From assembly GCA_021186555.1 (NCBI GenBank), contig JAJKFL010000003.1, forward strand, positions 372,001 to 436,000: a stretch of DNA of 64,000 nt, in the 5' to 3' direction. How positions within the stretch are numbered: position 1 is the stretch's first letter; every line of letters begins with the position of its first letter. The notes under the pieces were generated by a model, which was given only the letters and a program-made list of their open reading frames with translations, was not told the origin of the DNA and searched no databases. Source of the stretch: Reticulitermes speratus. Taxonomy: Eukaryota; Arthropoda; Insecta; Blattodea; Rhinotermitidae. This document shows, one piece after another, positions 45,407-56,700 of the stretch. A program made the position numbers and the translations under genes.

Positions 45407-45451
45407 CCCCCTGATGATGACGACACAGACCTGTCGAAACATATATAGGGG
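45407..45451 (+). other. CTGATGATG-stem-CGAAACAT module, copy 4
   Basis: CCCC, then CTGATGAT, GAC, a loop, GTC, GAAACATATATA, then GGGG. In this copy the flanking CCCC and GGGG could form an outer stem. It is 100 bases beyond the 55/66-bp array. Confidence 0.5.
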
Positions 45452-45879
45452 TTTCTAATACACGCTGTATATGTATTTACTACGTGCATTTGTTTCTGTT
45501 AACAAGTTTATGACAAGACACACGGTCTGTAGTATCAAATTCCTCGATGTAGTTGTAAATAGTAACCACCTCCTATGACGCTCGGTAAACTCAGCGTGCC
45601 GTTGCTAAGATACGTGAAGAGGAAGGACGACAGGGCGAGCAAATAGAAGGGGATGAAAAAGAAAGACATTATTTTTCCCGTCAATTTTGATTTTCAATGA
45701 ACTAGCATATTTAGCTGTTGAAATATTTACACTGTAAAGCTTACAGCCCTACAGCACGCGATGATCGCATGTTGTATAAGCAAATTAGTCATTTTAATGT
45801 GTCGTTTAAGACAGGCAATGTACGTATAAGGTAACATTATGGCGCTTTCGTGTAACACTTATACCTCTTCGGCTATCCT

Positions 45880-46375
45880 GACAGTCTGACACCATTTCAT
45901 TCGAAGACAGCGCTTTATGGCGATTTAATGTCGCCGGTAACAACAAAAGGTACTTAGGCCGTCATGTAGGTTAAAGTGTCCTTTAATTTTGCCCAATTTC
46001 AACCAAATTTGGAGTGTCTCGACAGATTATCATAGAAGTACCCCAATATCAAATTTCACGGAAATACATCCAGCGGGAGCCGCGCTGATACATGCGGACA
46101 GACGGACGGACTAGGAAGCTGATACCATTTCACTCGAAGAGGGCGCTGTTATGGCAATTTAATGTCGGGCAACAATGAAACGTACTTAGGACTTCATGTA
46201 ATATGCCCGATATTTTCCACGATTTTAACCATATTTGTATTTTCTGGACAGATTTTCAAAAAGATTCCCAATATAATATCTCAAAAAATCCGTTCAGTGG
46301 GGGGCCGCGCTGAAGCATACGAACAGACTGAAGAAGAGACGGAGAGACAGACAGACCGATAGACATGTCGATGCC
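45880..46375 (+). repeat. Family D, tandem pair of about 240 bp
   Basis: Two diverged copies in the same orientation: ACACCATTTCATTCGAAGAC at about 45890 and ATACCATTTCACTCGAAGAG at about 46122 start the copies, and each ends with a GACAGA/GACGGA run after a CAGCGGGAGCCGCGCTGA-type segment. The pair looks like a segmental duplication of one insertion. Confidence 0.7.
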
Positions 46376-46764
46376 AATAGGCGCTTTTCGCGGCTATGCG
46401 ACAGCGGCTTTAGAAACTGAGTGTTAATATTTACGGAAGATATTTCAGCTCATATAATAGTTTATTGTTCAATATTCGGATGATTTGTGAATGATGAATA
46501 GGAAAGACTGTGGAAGGATGCAGTTGTGACGTTTTAACAGGGTGTGCATTTAGATATTGTCACATAATTTGTAAGTAGGTACTGAGGAAAACAAGGAAAG
46601 TCTCAGGTGTGACAGCCAGAGACTAGTCGGAAAGTAGAAGTCGGTACTGCCGGATTGGAATACAAGGAAGTCTATGGCTCAACCGAGAGGACGAATTTGC
46701 CTAGATATTTTGATACCTAATGTTAATAAAGGTATGTTTTGTTTAACAGCCACTTATTCAATGA
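46376..46764. other. No recognised feature
   Basis: Nothing recognised. Confidence 0.5.
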
Positions 46765-46885
46765 TTACGGGGCATATAACGGCCGGAGCGTGAAAGTGAC
46801 CACTCACCTCCATCTAGTGTCGAGGCTAAGAATACAAGGAGCCACCTATCCGCCCCCACACACGGCTTCATGGCGTGGTGCTTAG
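46765..46885 (+). mobile_element. SINE B fragment, plus
   Basis: ATAACGGCCGGAGCGTGAAAG, TGACCACTCACCTCC, GTGTCGAGGCTAAG and GGCTTCATGGCG are body parts. The head is missing. Confidence 0.6.
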
Positions 46886-47499
46886 TTAAGAACAGAGCCA
46901 GATTGCTTTTACCTTGCACCCTGAGAGAAGATGTAGAAAAACACAATCACGGTGATGTAATACAGAGACAATAACTGTCAGTTGAGTCGTTCTGCCTGTC
47001 AGTACCGACCATCGCGCTCAGACACGTCGTCAATAGGGCATTGTAATGCTGGTGGCTACCTGGCGTTACTGTTACCACGTGATTGATCGCCCGGCGGACT
47101 GCGACCTGATGTTCGCAATGTTTGTTAGTCTGAAGGGCCCATGAAAACCCAAGCTTCTAAATACACTGTGACTAACTAGGGCAGGTGGAATCCATTATGT
47201 GAGTCCCTAACTTGGCTCTGCCCCATATATTTTGTGCTGTGTGGCGTTCAAGGGTGGAAGCAATGAAACTGAACAGATGTTAGGTAATCGTGCGTGTGAT
47301 ACGTTTGAAGTTCAAAATTATAGGCCCATTTGTAAGGAACGGTTTGTGGAAGGTTTAATAATAAGTTTTATTTTAGGGCTGAAAGCAAAACGTGAAATTG
47401 CCGTTGTGTTTTACGAGTAATTATGGATGGTGGAAGGAAGAAGTAAGCGAAGTTGGAGATATACATCCAGCATTGTTAATATTGGCATTAGACGGAAGT
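46886..47499. other. No recognised feature
   Basis: Nothing recognised. Confidence 0.5.
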
Positions 47500-47655
47500 A
47501 AGTAGTCAGCTTCACGTCCGGGGCAAGTAATCTCGTTACCCATTGGATAGGAGGCTCCATGAACTACAGAAATGTGGAACTGGACCGCCATTGCCGGTCG
47601 TCCAACCTGCGCGCTATGCACTAATCTGACTGAGCTGTTCCGACTCCCTTTTATG
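47500..47655 (-). mobile_element. SINE B, minus copy
   Basis: The minus strand starts GGGAGTCGGAACAGCTCAGTC (A box) and reads through a weak B box to GGACGTGAAGCTGACTAC. It lies immediately before LINE-gamma. Confidence 0.6.
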
Positions 47656-47690
47656 TTATGAGTGAGAATTCTATTATTTCTATTATTCTT

Positions 47691-49246
47691 CTGTATTTCA
47701 GTTGCGAGCGTAACATCCAGCAAATAGAATTCTCTAACTCAGGTGAACCCTTCGCAATTAGTACTAAAATCATTAGGAAAAGGTTAGCAGCCATCGGGAA
47801 AAACAAATCAATAGGGCCAGACGGCGTTTCTGGCGAAATTCTGAAACTGGGTGGGGAAGCCATGATTCCATACCTTGCGCGGTTACTGGACATAACAATT
47901 AATAACGCTACTATCCCAAGTGATTGAAAAAGAGCCATAGTGGTTCCTATTTACAAGGGGGGTGACAGATCGCTAGTCACGAATTATAGACCAGTCAGCT
48001 TAACCTCGGTGGTCTGCAAGCAAATGGAGCACATTATAGCATCGTATCTAAGGCAGGTCTGGGATAAAAATGATTGGTTATACGAGGGTCAACACGGTTT
48101 CAGGCCGGGATATTCGTGCGAAAGTCAAGTAATCACGGTTTGCCAGGACATTGCCGACTCTCTGGATAATGGATACAGGGTAGACGCTATTGTAATAGAT
48201 TTTTCGAAGGCTTTCGATTTAGTTCCTCATGATCGGCTGCTTGCGAAAATTGCGGCCACGGGCGTGGATTCGAGGGTAGTTGTATGGGTAAGAGAATTCC
48301 TTTTGGGTCGTACGCAGAGAGTCAGGGTGGGAGGGCAATTATCAGAGGAGGTCAGAGTAACGTCAGGTGTACCGCAAGGAAGTGTATTGGGCCCACTTCT
48401 GTCCTAGCGTACGTTAATGACATTTGGAGGAACATTGAGTCAACTATTAGACTTTTCGCAGACGACTGTGTAATATATAGGAAAATTGTAAATAAAAATG
48501 ACAAAAAAATTTTGCAGATAGATCTGGACAGACTGGGAGAGTGGGCGGTTGAAAATGAGACGAAAATAAATCCAGGTAAAAGTAAGGCAGTTAGTTTCAC
48601 GAGAGCTCGGGTGAAGGATCAACTTAGTTACTCTTTACGGGACGAATTAATTCCGGAAGTGAGCAGTTGTAAATACTTGGGAATAATCTTACGCAGCGAT
48701 TTAAGCTGGGCTGGTCAAGTAAATTACACGGTGAGAAAAGCTTGGAAGGCACTTCATTTCATAATGCGTATTCTCAAGAAGGGAAATAGTAATACTAAAA
48801 GTTTAGCCTACACGTCACTAGTGCGTCCGATTCTTGAGTATGGGGCTGCTTGCTGGGATCCATACAGGGAGGGACAGATAAATGCGTTAGACCGGGTACA
48901 ACAGAAAGCGGCTAAATTTGCAAATTATACGACCGATTCGAACTGGGAAACTTTGGCGCAGCGCAGAAAGACAGCACGCTTATGTGCTCTCTTCAAAGCA
49001 TACACTGGCGAACGGGCTTGGAAGGCTATAGGTGACAGACTACAAAGGCCACACTATCTGAGCAGGGTTGATCATAATCGGAAAATTAGGAACAGGAAGC
49101 AAAGGACGGATATCGGGAAATTTTCCTTTGTAAATAGGACCATCCAACTCTGGAATAAACTACCTGCAGATGCTTTAGGGACTTTCCCTTGTAAGCCGAG
49201 TATTTTTAGGAAGAGGGTTAGGAAAGTGATAAGTGAGGTGAAGTGA
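47691..49246 (+). pseudogene. LINE-gamma reverse transcriptase, two defects
   Basis: RT landmarks: IRKRLAAIGKNKSIGPDGV, VVPIYKGGDRSLVTNYRPVS, QHGFRPGYSCESQVI, IVIDFSKAFDLVPHDRLL (motif A), TSGVPQGSVLGPLL (motif B), IRLFADDCVIYR (motif C, FADD intact), NETKINPGKSKAVSFTR, SCKYLGIILRSDLSW, LVRPILEYGAACWDPY and RVQQKAAKFANYT, ending WNKLPADALGTFPCKP. A TGA replaces the Trp codon expected in SDWKRA at 47925, and one base is missing near 48403 in the GPLLFLAYVND region. Otherwise the frame is open to 49246. The product would be reverse transcriptase for target-primed copying. Confidence 0.85.
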
Positions 49247-49609
49247 AGGGTATAGAGGGTGGAGAAAACCATCTAATAATGCATGAAGTGAAGTGAAGTG
49301 AAGTGAAGTAAAGGGAGGCAAAACGGGGAATGCCGTGATGTGTATATAATCGTAGTGAAGTGAAGTTTCTGTTAAAATGAGAGTGTATTTTTCAAAACAT
49401 GGAATTTTAATTTTGTATAGCATGGTTGACTCATTGCTTGGTATACCAAATTACTTTAACTCTGATTCATTTACGTTAGGTTTTAGGTTAGGCTTAGCAA
49501 CTCTTTCTTTTTGCAGTATGTGTGTTTTGTTGTTTCTGTATTATTTAATGTGTGGGTGTTTTTGTAATGTGCGTGTGTTTTTTTATTGTGTGTGTGTGTG
49601 TGTGTTTTT

Positions 49610-49780
49610 TGTAAGGTGTGGATGTTTTTGTTAAGGAGTGGATATTGTTGTAAGGTGTGGATGTTTTTGTAATGTGTGGATGTTTTTGTTAAGGAGTGGA
49701 TGTTTTGTTAAGGTGTGGATGTTTTTGTTAAGGTGTGGATGTTTTTGTTAAGGTGTGGATGTTTTTGTAATGCGTGTATG
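49610..49780. repeat. 17-19-bp tandem repeat in the LINE-gamma 3' UTR
   Basis: Units of GTGTGGATGTTTTTGTTAAG with small length changes, about nine copies. Confidence 0.9.
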
Positions 49781-49989
49781 GTGTTCTAATGTGTGTACTT
49801 GTACTTAATGTATGTATTTTGTTTGGTAATTGTGTATAGTTTGTTTTGTATTGTTACTTTTATGTATATTATATGTCCATTTGTATTGTGTGTACTAGTG
49901 TAAGGACTACTGCCACCGGGTGAAAACCCAATTGCAGTAAATAATAATAATAATAATAATAATAATAAAGAGAAATTGTTACACCAATT

Positions 49990-50262
49990 TAGTCAGAATG
50001 TCTGAAGGGAAAAGACTTTCTTGGAGACCTAGGTGTAAATGGGGTGATTGGGCCCAACGAAAACACATCTTACAGAATTGTCGGTGAGGACGTCGTTTGG
50101 ATTGACGTTGCAAAGGACGTGCTTTGGATTGACGTGGCAAAGGACGTCGTTTGGATTGACGTGGCAAAGGACGTCATTTGGATTGACGTGGCAAAGGAGG
50201 AGGACATGTCGAGAGCTCTTGTGAACACGGTAATAAAGCGTCAGTGTTCATAGAAGAAGACG
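49990..50262 (+). pseudogene. LINE-alpha C-terminal relic with an internal repeat
   Basis: CTTGGAGACCTAGGTGTAAATGG corresponds to the [10 protein letters not shown] stretch of LINE-alpha. After the array, EEDMSRALVNTVIKR corresponds to [15 protein letters not shown]. Between them the WI.MAEDGD segment has been copied four times as DVVWIDVAK. Confidence 0.75.
50089..50196. repeat. 27-bp (9-codon) array, 4 copies, inside LINE-alpha ORF
   Basis: Units at 50089, 50116, 50143 and 50170, each GACGTCGTTTGG (or a near variant) plus ATTGACGTGGCAAAG. Translated as LINE-alpha they read DVVWIDVAK, DVLWIDVAK, DVVWIDVAK and DVIWIDVAK. Confidence 0.96.
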
Positions 50263-51107
50263 ATTTTCTTGGCTGAGTGAGCGACTATAAGATGTTTCAA
50301 GGAGTTAGCTCTATGAAGTGAATATTATGGTAAAATAAAAAATTAAAATCTCGCTCACCTGAGCTAGTGGTACGGTATGTGTGCCAATAACTCAGAGATT
50401 AAAATTTGTCAGCCAATAAAATCTGTGGGTGGGGAATCGTAACATAAGATGTCAGGACATAGCCCACCTTACCTTGCTAAGGAGCAAATGAAAGGCTAAT
50501 TTATCCAGGTGCTTCATTAAGCTCCTCGCCTGTAAAGAATATTTTCACTCTTCCTTAACCTTGGCACAAATGCAGGTGAGTGGCTGGTTACGGGCGTACC
50601 GGGTCTTATCCTCCTGGCCCATTCTAGCTACTACTGTTGTACCGCCGTACAGTCCGGCGCTTGCCGTTGGCGCTCTAATTTTTGCTGCAGGGGCAGCTAA
50701 TTTCCCTTTGAGCAAGGATACGTTGTCATTCGCGGAATTCGAACTCGCGAATGATACCGGGCAGCTCGTCACCACCGAGTGTAATTTAGGTTAACGTAGC
50801 GCGCCACGTTCGTTAGGCCCTGGACTGGAAGTGGCATCGACTGTCCCTAGACGTGGTATAACAGACGGAGTGACGGATCAAAGCTACACTCTTTGGCATC
50901 ATACACCGCAGTGCTATACGTATAATATATTACAGAATATCCAATTTAAATCCAAAGGGTCATGATAATTGTGCCACTGTATTTTCTCCATACTGTCTCC
51001 AGCCTGCCTCTCACGTTGTTTTAGGAAAGTCCAACAGTTCCGCAATTACCTAACTGCACTTTCACGGACAGGTTTTTCTCCGAGTTGTCGGCTTTCCCCT
51101 GTCAATT
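50263..51107. other. No recognised gene; possible tRNA-like scrap
   Basis: GCGGAATTCGAACTCGCG near 50729-50746 resembles a reversed B box, so a decayed minus-strand SINE may lie at about 50690-50830. Nothing else seen. Confidence 0.35.
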
Positions 51108-51627
51108 TCATTCCACTGGTGCTCCATTACTTGTAAAACTTGGTAAAAGCTGCTCATCTTCATCTTCATCACAGGGTTGCACAAAAAAACCTTCTGGCTG
51201 TGGTGCGTCCGTAGCATCTGCTGCGGGGCCCTTCACCATGTAAAAAAAAGTGCTGCACTTGAAGATGCGATAATGCCGGCTTTCTTGCACGACTGATATG
51301 CAAGTGCAGTAAGTGCACACTGTAGCTATAACGTTATCTTGACCATGTGGACGTTTCGTCGTTACGTCGTTAGGCTGTTACGCCGGAGTGGTGTAACCGT
51401 CCTCTTACATTTGAACTTCCGACTGCGTTTACTAAAAAGGCAGCTAGCGGTTCGCACGGTCCTTTTTCAGAGATGATACAGGGGAGTGCAGATACGCCTA
51501 GTATGACATGCAGTCGTTCTCCATCAAGGACAAACACTTGAAGTCTTTGGAAAACTGCCCCAGAATTTATTTGCAGTTTTGCGTTAGAACTATACTCAGA
51601 ACTACAAAAGTGTCCTCTCTCATCCAT
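51108..51627 (-). CDS. Candidate two-exon frame of unknown function
   Basis: Two adjacent minus frames have credible composition. The first (51627 downward) starts MDERGHFCSSEYSSNAKLQ and runs to LVNAVGSSN. The second has CSTFFYMVKGPAADATDAPQ and an acidic CDEDEDEQLLP before its stop. AAT-GTAAGA at 51409/51408 and TTCAAG-TGC at 51258/51257 would make a 151-base intron joined in phase 0. The acceptor has a weak pyrimidine tract. No domain is recognised. It could equally be an old repeat-borne ORF. Confidence 0.25.
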
Positions 51628-52879
51628 GAAGGCACCCTCTCAAGCTCAAACTAGGACCAGAGCGATTACAGCTGCTACACAGGCAATGCATGCTTCACGT
51701 TCTACACTACGTACAGTAACAAACACACCACGCAAAACACTCTTGCCCTCGCTGCACCGATGCTGTCGATGAATTACGTTGATAACTGTGTTTCTTGTTC
51801 AAAAGATTTCTGTAAATGAGGCGTTGCAAAAATTCCAGCTGCAGCTGGCTTAATTCGGTTATCGCCTGGTACATGTACCGAACCTAAATGGCTAAAATGT
51901 GCCGTCCTCTCACAAAAACATCTCCATTGGCCAGCACAAATCCCATCTCTCTCGCACAATCTTCGTATCTCTATCACACTTCAACAAAAAATGTAATGTA
52001 GGCTACGTTGTTAATCTGATAGCTTGGTGAGATAGCGGACAGGATTTCGACCCGTCAAAGCGAATATTTGTAAAAATTTCCACATAAAGTTTTTAAATAA
52101 ATTCCTTCACATCTCAAGGGCGCCAGCTCCCGGAATCAAACTTGGAACTGGCGGGCTCGGTGGCAACTGACATAGGTCCGTGCAGCGCCGTTTTTTTGGA
52201 ACTAAATTCTATCATTTCACAGCTTTTTTAAGTGATCAAACTGCTGAGTTTTTAGTCCGTCTCTCACAGTGCATAACACTTCCCTGCACCTGTAAATCTG
52301 CTTTGTATGGCTGCTGTTTCAGTAAACCTCTTAACTAGGCCACGTTACAGCGCTGCAACGAACCTTCGACAAATTGCGTCATTACGTAAGCTGGAAAGCG
52401 AATCACAATAGACTGGCTATCTGTGACTAGTGACACTATAGTTGGCTTCACGTTCCGGCCATTCACCTCTTGAGACAGAGCCCTCGGTGCACATTAAATA
52501 GGAGGCTGGGTTGGTCTAAAGCCACACAAGGGCTTCGTAAGTGCAGTTACTGCAAAATCTGTATGTAATGCAAAAGACTTAACAGAAACCTAATAAGACA
52601 AGGATTCCTCCTGTTGTGATAGTTCGGAGTATAAAGTTTAACTAGGAATCTGAAATCAGAGAGCAGACTTTAATGAAAATAACATATTTTATCCCCATTT
52701 TAATCTCTTTCTGTGGGAATTTTTGTAACTTCAATTTCACCTTCCTCTGAAAATCTGCCGCATTGATGATGCGTGAATACGAATCATTAAGACCGTCAAC
52801 ACTCATTTCTTCCTATGCCGTTATAAATAGCAAAGAGCTCTTAGGTATGACCGATTTTCTTTAATGTAAGGCCATGAAG
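51628..52879. other. No recognised feature
   Basis: A 67-codon minus frame (51774-51977) with CAGQWRCFCERTAHFSHLG is of unknown meaning. TGGCTTCACGTTCCGGCC near 52443 resembles a reversed SINE B body fragment. Nothing firm. Confidence 0.4.
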
Positions 52880-53000
52880 TGTGACAGAAATCTACCAGCG
52901 TTTCGAAGGAACAAACTTCTTATTCTTCAGAGTACAAAAGGAGGGCAGCAAGTTCTTTTGTAACGCTGGTACCAACCTACGAAACTGCATGCTATCACAT
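52880..53000 (+). repeat. Family C, plus copy
   Basis: GTGACAGAAATCTACCAGCG, TTTCGAAGGAACAAACTTC and CTATCACATCCCG follow the family C order. Confidence 0.5.
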
Positions 53001-53774
53001 CCCGAAAGAACAAAACATCGATTTCCAGAATTTGTTCTTCTTTCTCTTCATTCGAATGTTATTGACTGTTCTATCGAAACAATTTAGGCCTTAAGCTAAG
53101 CAATATCTTACGTCTCCAATTGGTTCTTCTATCATCTTCTTGGCAGTCCCAGTGTTTTTCATCCGTTCCCTTTGTATGTCATTAATATTTTTGTAATTTT
53201 GTTTCTTCCACGCTTCTTGTACTTGTGTATTATTTGTCTTTATTCTTCCATTCTGTGCTTTCACATTTCAAACTGACTTAAGGTCTCTTCACATACACCA
53301 CTATATATATATATTATATATATATATATCAAAACTGCAGTGTCCGAAACAGCTTTGCCTTCACATTATTTTCCAAACATCTCTGACAGATAGACAGACA
53401 GAGGTTGCCGTCCAGGCAAAATGAATCAGCTATAATTTTCCAAGCAATAGTCATGAAAATGTGTTATGCCTCGTCATCAGAATTCAGGAAATAAAGCAAC
53501 GCGAAAGATAGCTAACAAATCCTTAGAAAATGTGACAAAGTCATGTATTTCAGAAGGATAGTAATAAAACAGTTTAAATTATTAGTTCAGCTCTCTTTGC
53601 CCTCCTCTATGCTAGGAAATCCAGAAATGTGAAGAATAAAACATGCAAAATCTATCTTTGCCCAGCTGATTAACTCACACCAACAAATGCACCAAAACAA
53701 GTTTGTCACTGATTTTTTTATTAAAAGTTTACCTTTGCCCATTTTGTTTGAGTGTGAGAAGTGTTTTCTCACTT
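53001..53774. other. No recognised gene; (TA)n
   Basis: An AT dinucleotide run lies at about 53303-53330. Nothing else recognised. Confidence 0.5.
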
Positions 53775-54235
53775 AAGGCCAGAGAGTGTTTGAGAACGGA
53801 GTGCTGAAGAGAACATTTGGATCTAGAGGAAAGAACTAGCAGGAGAATGGAGAAAAGCGCCTAATGAGCAGCTTCATTAGTTGAACTCTTCATCTATACT
53901 ATTGGGATGATGGAATGAAACAGGACGAGATAGGAAGAGAATGTAGCCTGCGTGAGACGAAAGAAGAATACATGGAGCCTTTTGGTGGAACGGCCTAAAT
54001 GGAAGAAACCACTCTTAAAACATAGGACTAGATGGTAGGGTAATACTAAAGCCTATCTTAAAGAGTAGGCTGGGAAGCCGTATACTTTCGTCTGCCTCAG
54101 ATTAGGGTCGGAAGGCTGGTTCTTGTAAATACGGTAATGAAACTTCGACTTCCACAAAATGCAGGAAATTGACTACCTACGCAATTCTTGGCATCTCAAG
54201 AAGGACGCTACACAATGGAGTCAGCTAGATGGTCG
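53775..54235 (+). pseudogene. LINE-alpha 3' relic, plus
   Basis: GAGTGTTTGAGAACGGAGTG equals the KVFENRVLK stretch at 60660. LLMSSFISTLHLY-type sequence follows, then GCCTTTTGGTGGAACGGCC (LVGRPEG region), GGAAGCCGTATAC, TCTTGTAAATACGGTAATG and GGCATCTCAAGAAGGACGC (tail). Many changes. Confidence 0.7.
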
Positions 54236-54298
54236 GTCATTGAGTTCGGACAGAATTAGGAGAACTAAATATTTGAGGATACTTTCGCAGTTAGAATC

Positions 54299-54385
54299 AA
54301 AGTGCCATAAATAAGTGGCAACAAACTACTTCAGCACCATCAAAGTGCCATAAATAAGTGGCAACAGAACTACTTCAGCACCATC
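54299..54385. repeat. 43/44-bp tandem duplication, 2 copies
   Basis: AAAGTGCCATAAATAAGTGG and ACTACTTCAGCACCATC occur twice in a row, with one extra base in the second copy. Confidence 0.95.
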
Positions 54386-55659
54386 CCGGTTCTTGCCCAA
54401 CAGTCACGATGATTATAAAAGACATTGCCCTAATGATGTCAGTCAGCTATTCATCTCTCTTCTTCGCTTGTAGGACAGGAAGACGATACCATCCATCGTA
54501 CTGGTGCGTCTGTCCGTGCTTTTCGTACGCACTTGCGTCTTTTTTCCTTTTTCCTTCTACTGAAAGTGTAAATAGCTGGACGAACAAGCAGCAGCACAAG
54601 TAATTATGTCCTAGAGCCGGTTCCTCAGTAATTAACAGACAGACTAAAGCAGCCAGCACTCCGTAAGTGTGATAAGACTCAAAGAACTTGCCATTCTTCA
54701 CTGTTGCAACATTTTCTGCCTTCGCAAAGAAAGTTTTAAAGATCTTCTGTTATCTTGGCCACATCTGTTGTTCGCATGGAAAAACTCAATAATCTACGAC
54801 GGATTGTCATGAAAATTGATACTGCTGAGATTTACTGAAATTTTTTGAACATCACAAATTGTATTTAAAATCGGACAAAAATAACTGGCACACTATATGA
54901 AAAGCTACATGCCTCTCTAAGTCACGAGTATTTCAGACATGTACTATGTGTGAGCTCATTGCACGACCTGACCACTTTTCTTTATTTCCCTTATTTGTTT
55001 TATTTAACGAAGCTGTTATTCTTTCAAACTCTATAATATCCCATGGTGTGAAGATAGTCAGTAATTAATCAGAAAGAATGTCGAAAAAAGTATTTGTAAC
55101 CTAATTTAACTGAAATTTCCCTGCACATTTATCATCTAACGGTATGTCTAAATCCGAACTTTTTCCTACATACACGTACGTGTACGTAGACGACACTATA
55201 AAAAACCTCAGAATATCCGGTTTCCGGGCCGATATTTAAACCGGAGTCTTTCCGAGTATAAAGCAAGATTGCTACCAATAAGATCGCTAAGCTGTGTAAT
55301 TTTTATTTTTGGTTTAAAGGTTTTGTAAACCATCGCCTTAGTTTAAAGTCATACAGGATCCTGATTCTGGTGTATCACATTTGGAAGCGCTGATTTACTT
55401 CATACACTTTGTCCACCTTCACGTAATAAAAAAAAACATTAATTTTCGGAGAAAGGACCGGTACCCAAAATTTAAGCTAAAAATCTAGTTAGCATCGTCT
55501 CAGTTGGACGTGATGATAGGCTATTCTCAAATGTTGAGCAACGCATGCCGCTTAAACCAGAACTGTGTATGCAAAGGGTAGCCAGAAAATAGAGCATCCT
55601 GTTTCTGTTTCATGCTATTTAAATTTGACCGTGTGTAAATTTCGCCTAACAAGTTCTAA
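54386..55659. other. No recognised feature
   Basis: Nothing recognised. Confidence 0.5.
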
Positions 55660-56700
55660 AGCATAGTTATTTTTCAAAGTAGTCTCGTTTTGTGTCGACA
55701 ATTATCTCCACCTTTGAAAAAGAGCATGTGCTTATGTCTGTCCGTCCGTTAAACGTTTCTCTGTCTCCTCTGTAGCCACTAGAGCACGGCTTTCGGCAAC
55801 GACTAGACATTGGCGTAATGGTGTCCTCGCAGGCTTTCTTCAGAGCACCAAACAGGTGACAATCTGACGGCGCGAGGTCAGGACGGCAGGCTAGCGGCGG
55901 AACACCGTCCATCCAAAATTTGTGATGGTCTGTGTGGTGCGCACGCTCACGTGCATCTTAACGTTGTTGTGGACGAGCAGCACTTCAGATATTTTCCTTG
56001 TGGGATGAACACAACGAAGGCGAGCATCAGCAACTTTATTTTCTCAACACAGCCGTCGGATTTCACTGTTGTTGTCTCCCTAGGCAAGAAGTTCACAAGA
56101 ATATCACCTATCCCTGAAGACTGAAGCCATAATTTTTCCAACTGAAGGTGTGCTCTTGAATTGCTTCCTCCCTGGGGACTTTGCATGGAGCAGTTGCGTC
56201 GATTGTGCCTTGCATTCGGGTTCAAAATGGTGGACAAAGCTTTTACCTCCCGCGAAAATCTGCAACAGAAGCCTTCACCTTCAGTGTTGTATCAGTGGAT
56301 AAGAGCAATGATGATTGCTTTCCTTGTCTCGTTACGTGTGTCTGTCAGAACAAGCACAGACCTTGGTGTAGACTTGCTCTGCAATACTTGCCATTGAACT
56401 GCCTTGGCGATGAATAGGGTGGCGCATATAATCCATCTGTTTTACGAGACAGTCACCTTACATCAGTTCATGAAACTGGCGGATGTTTTGAAGCACAACT
56501 GCAGTGCAAGTGCGGTTTGCTATGAAGTGCTGTTCTTCCTCTTTAAGATTCTTTGTTCCGTCTTATCCAAAGTCGAACAGTACTAACAACCACAACAGCT
56601 TCACAATACATTTTGAGCAAACGTTTGTGAATGCGACATCAAAACTCTTTCACTGCTCGTTATTTCAACCGCACGTCAGTTTCCGACGATTAAACATCAA
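55660..56700 (-). pseudogene. mariner-family transposase relic
   Basis: On the minus strand, with several frame changes and stops: VHHFEPECKAQST, RKQFKSTPSVGKIMASVF, VHNNVKMHVSVRTTQTITNF, GWTVFRR, then LACRPDLAPSDCHLFGALKK, close to the PPYSPDLAPSDYHLFG catalytic motif of mariner (third Asp of DD34D), and a YFEK end. A DNA-binding region may lie toward 56690 but is unreadable. Mariner transposases cut and paste DNA at TA sites. Terminal repeats were not located. Confidence 0.75.

Larger units (their letters stand above)
47691..49975 (+). mobile_element. LINE-gamma, 5'-truncated non-LTR retrotransposon
   Basis: The RT region and complete C-terminus are present, with a 3' UTR of about 730 bases that ends TGCCACCGGGTGAAAACCC, then CAGTAAATAATAATAATAAT, an AAT-repeat tail. 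The 3' UTR holds a GAAGT pentamer repeat (about 49285-49312) and a 17-19-bp repeat (49610-49780). The endonuclease and ORF1 are absent. Only two coding defects were seen, so the insertion is probably recent. The clade (CR1/Jockey group) is inferred from general RT style. Confidence 0.85.
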
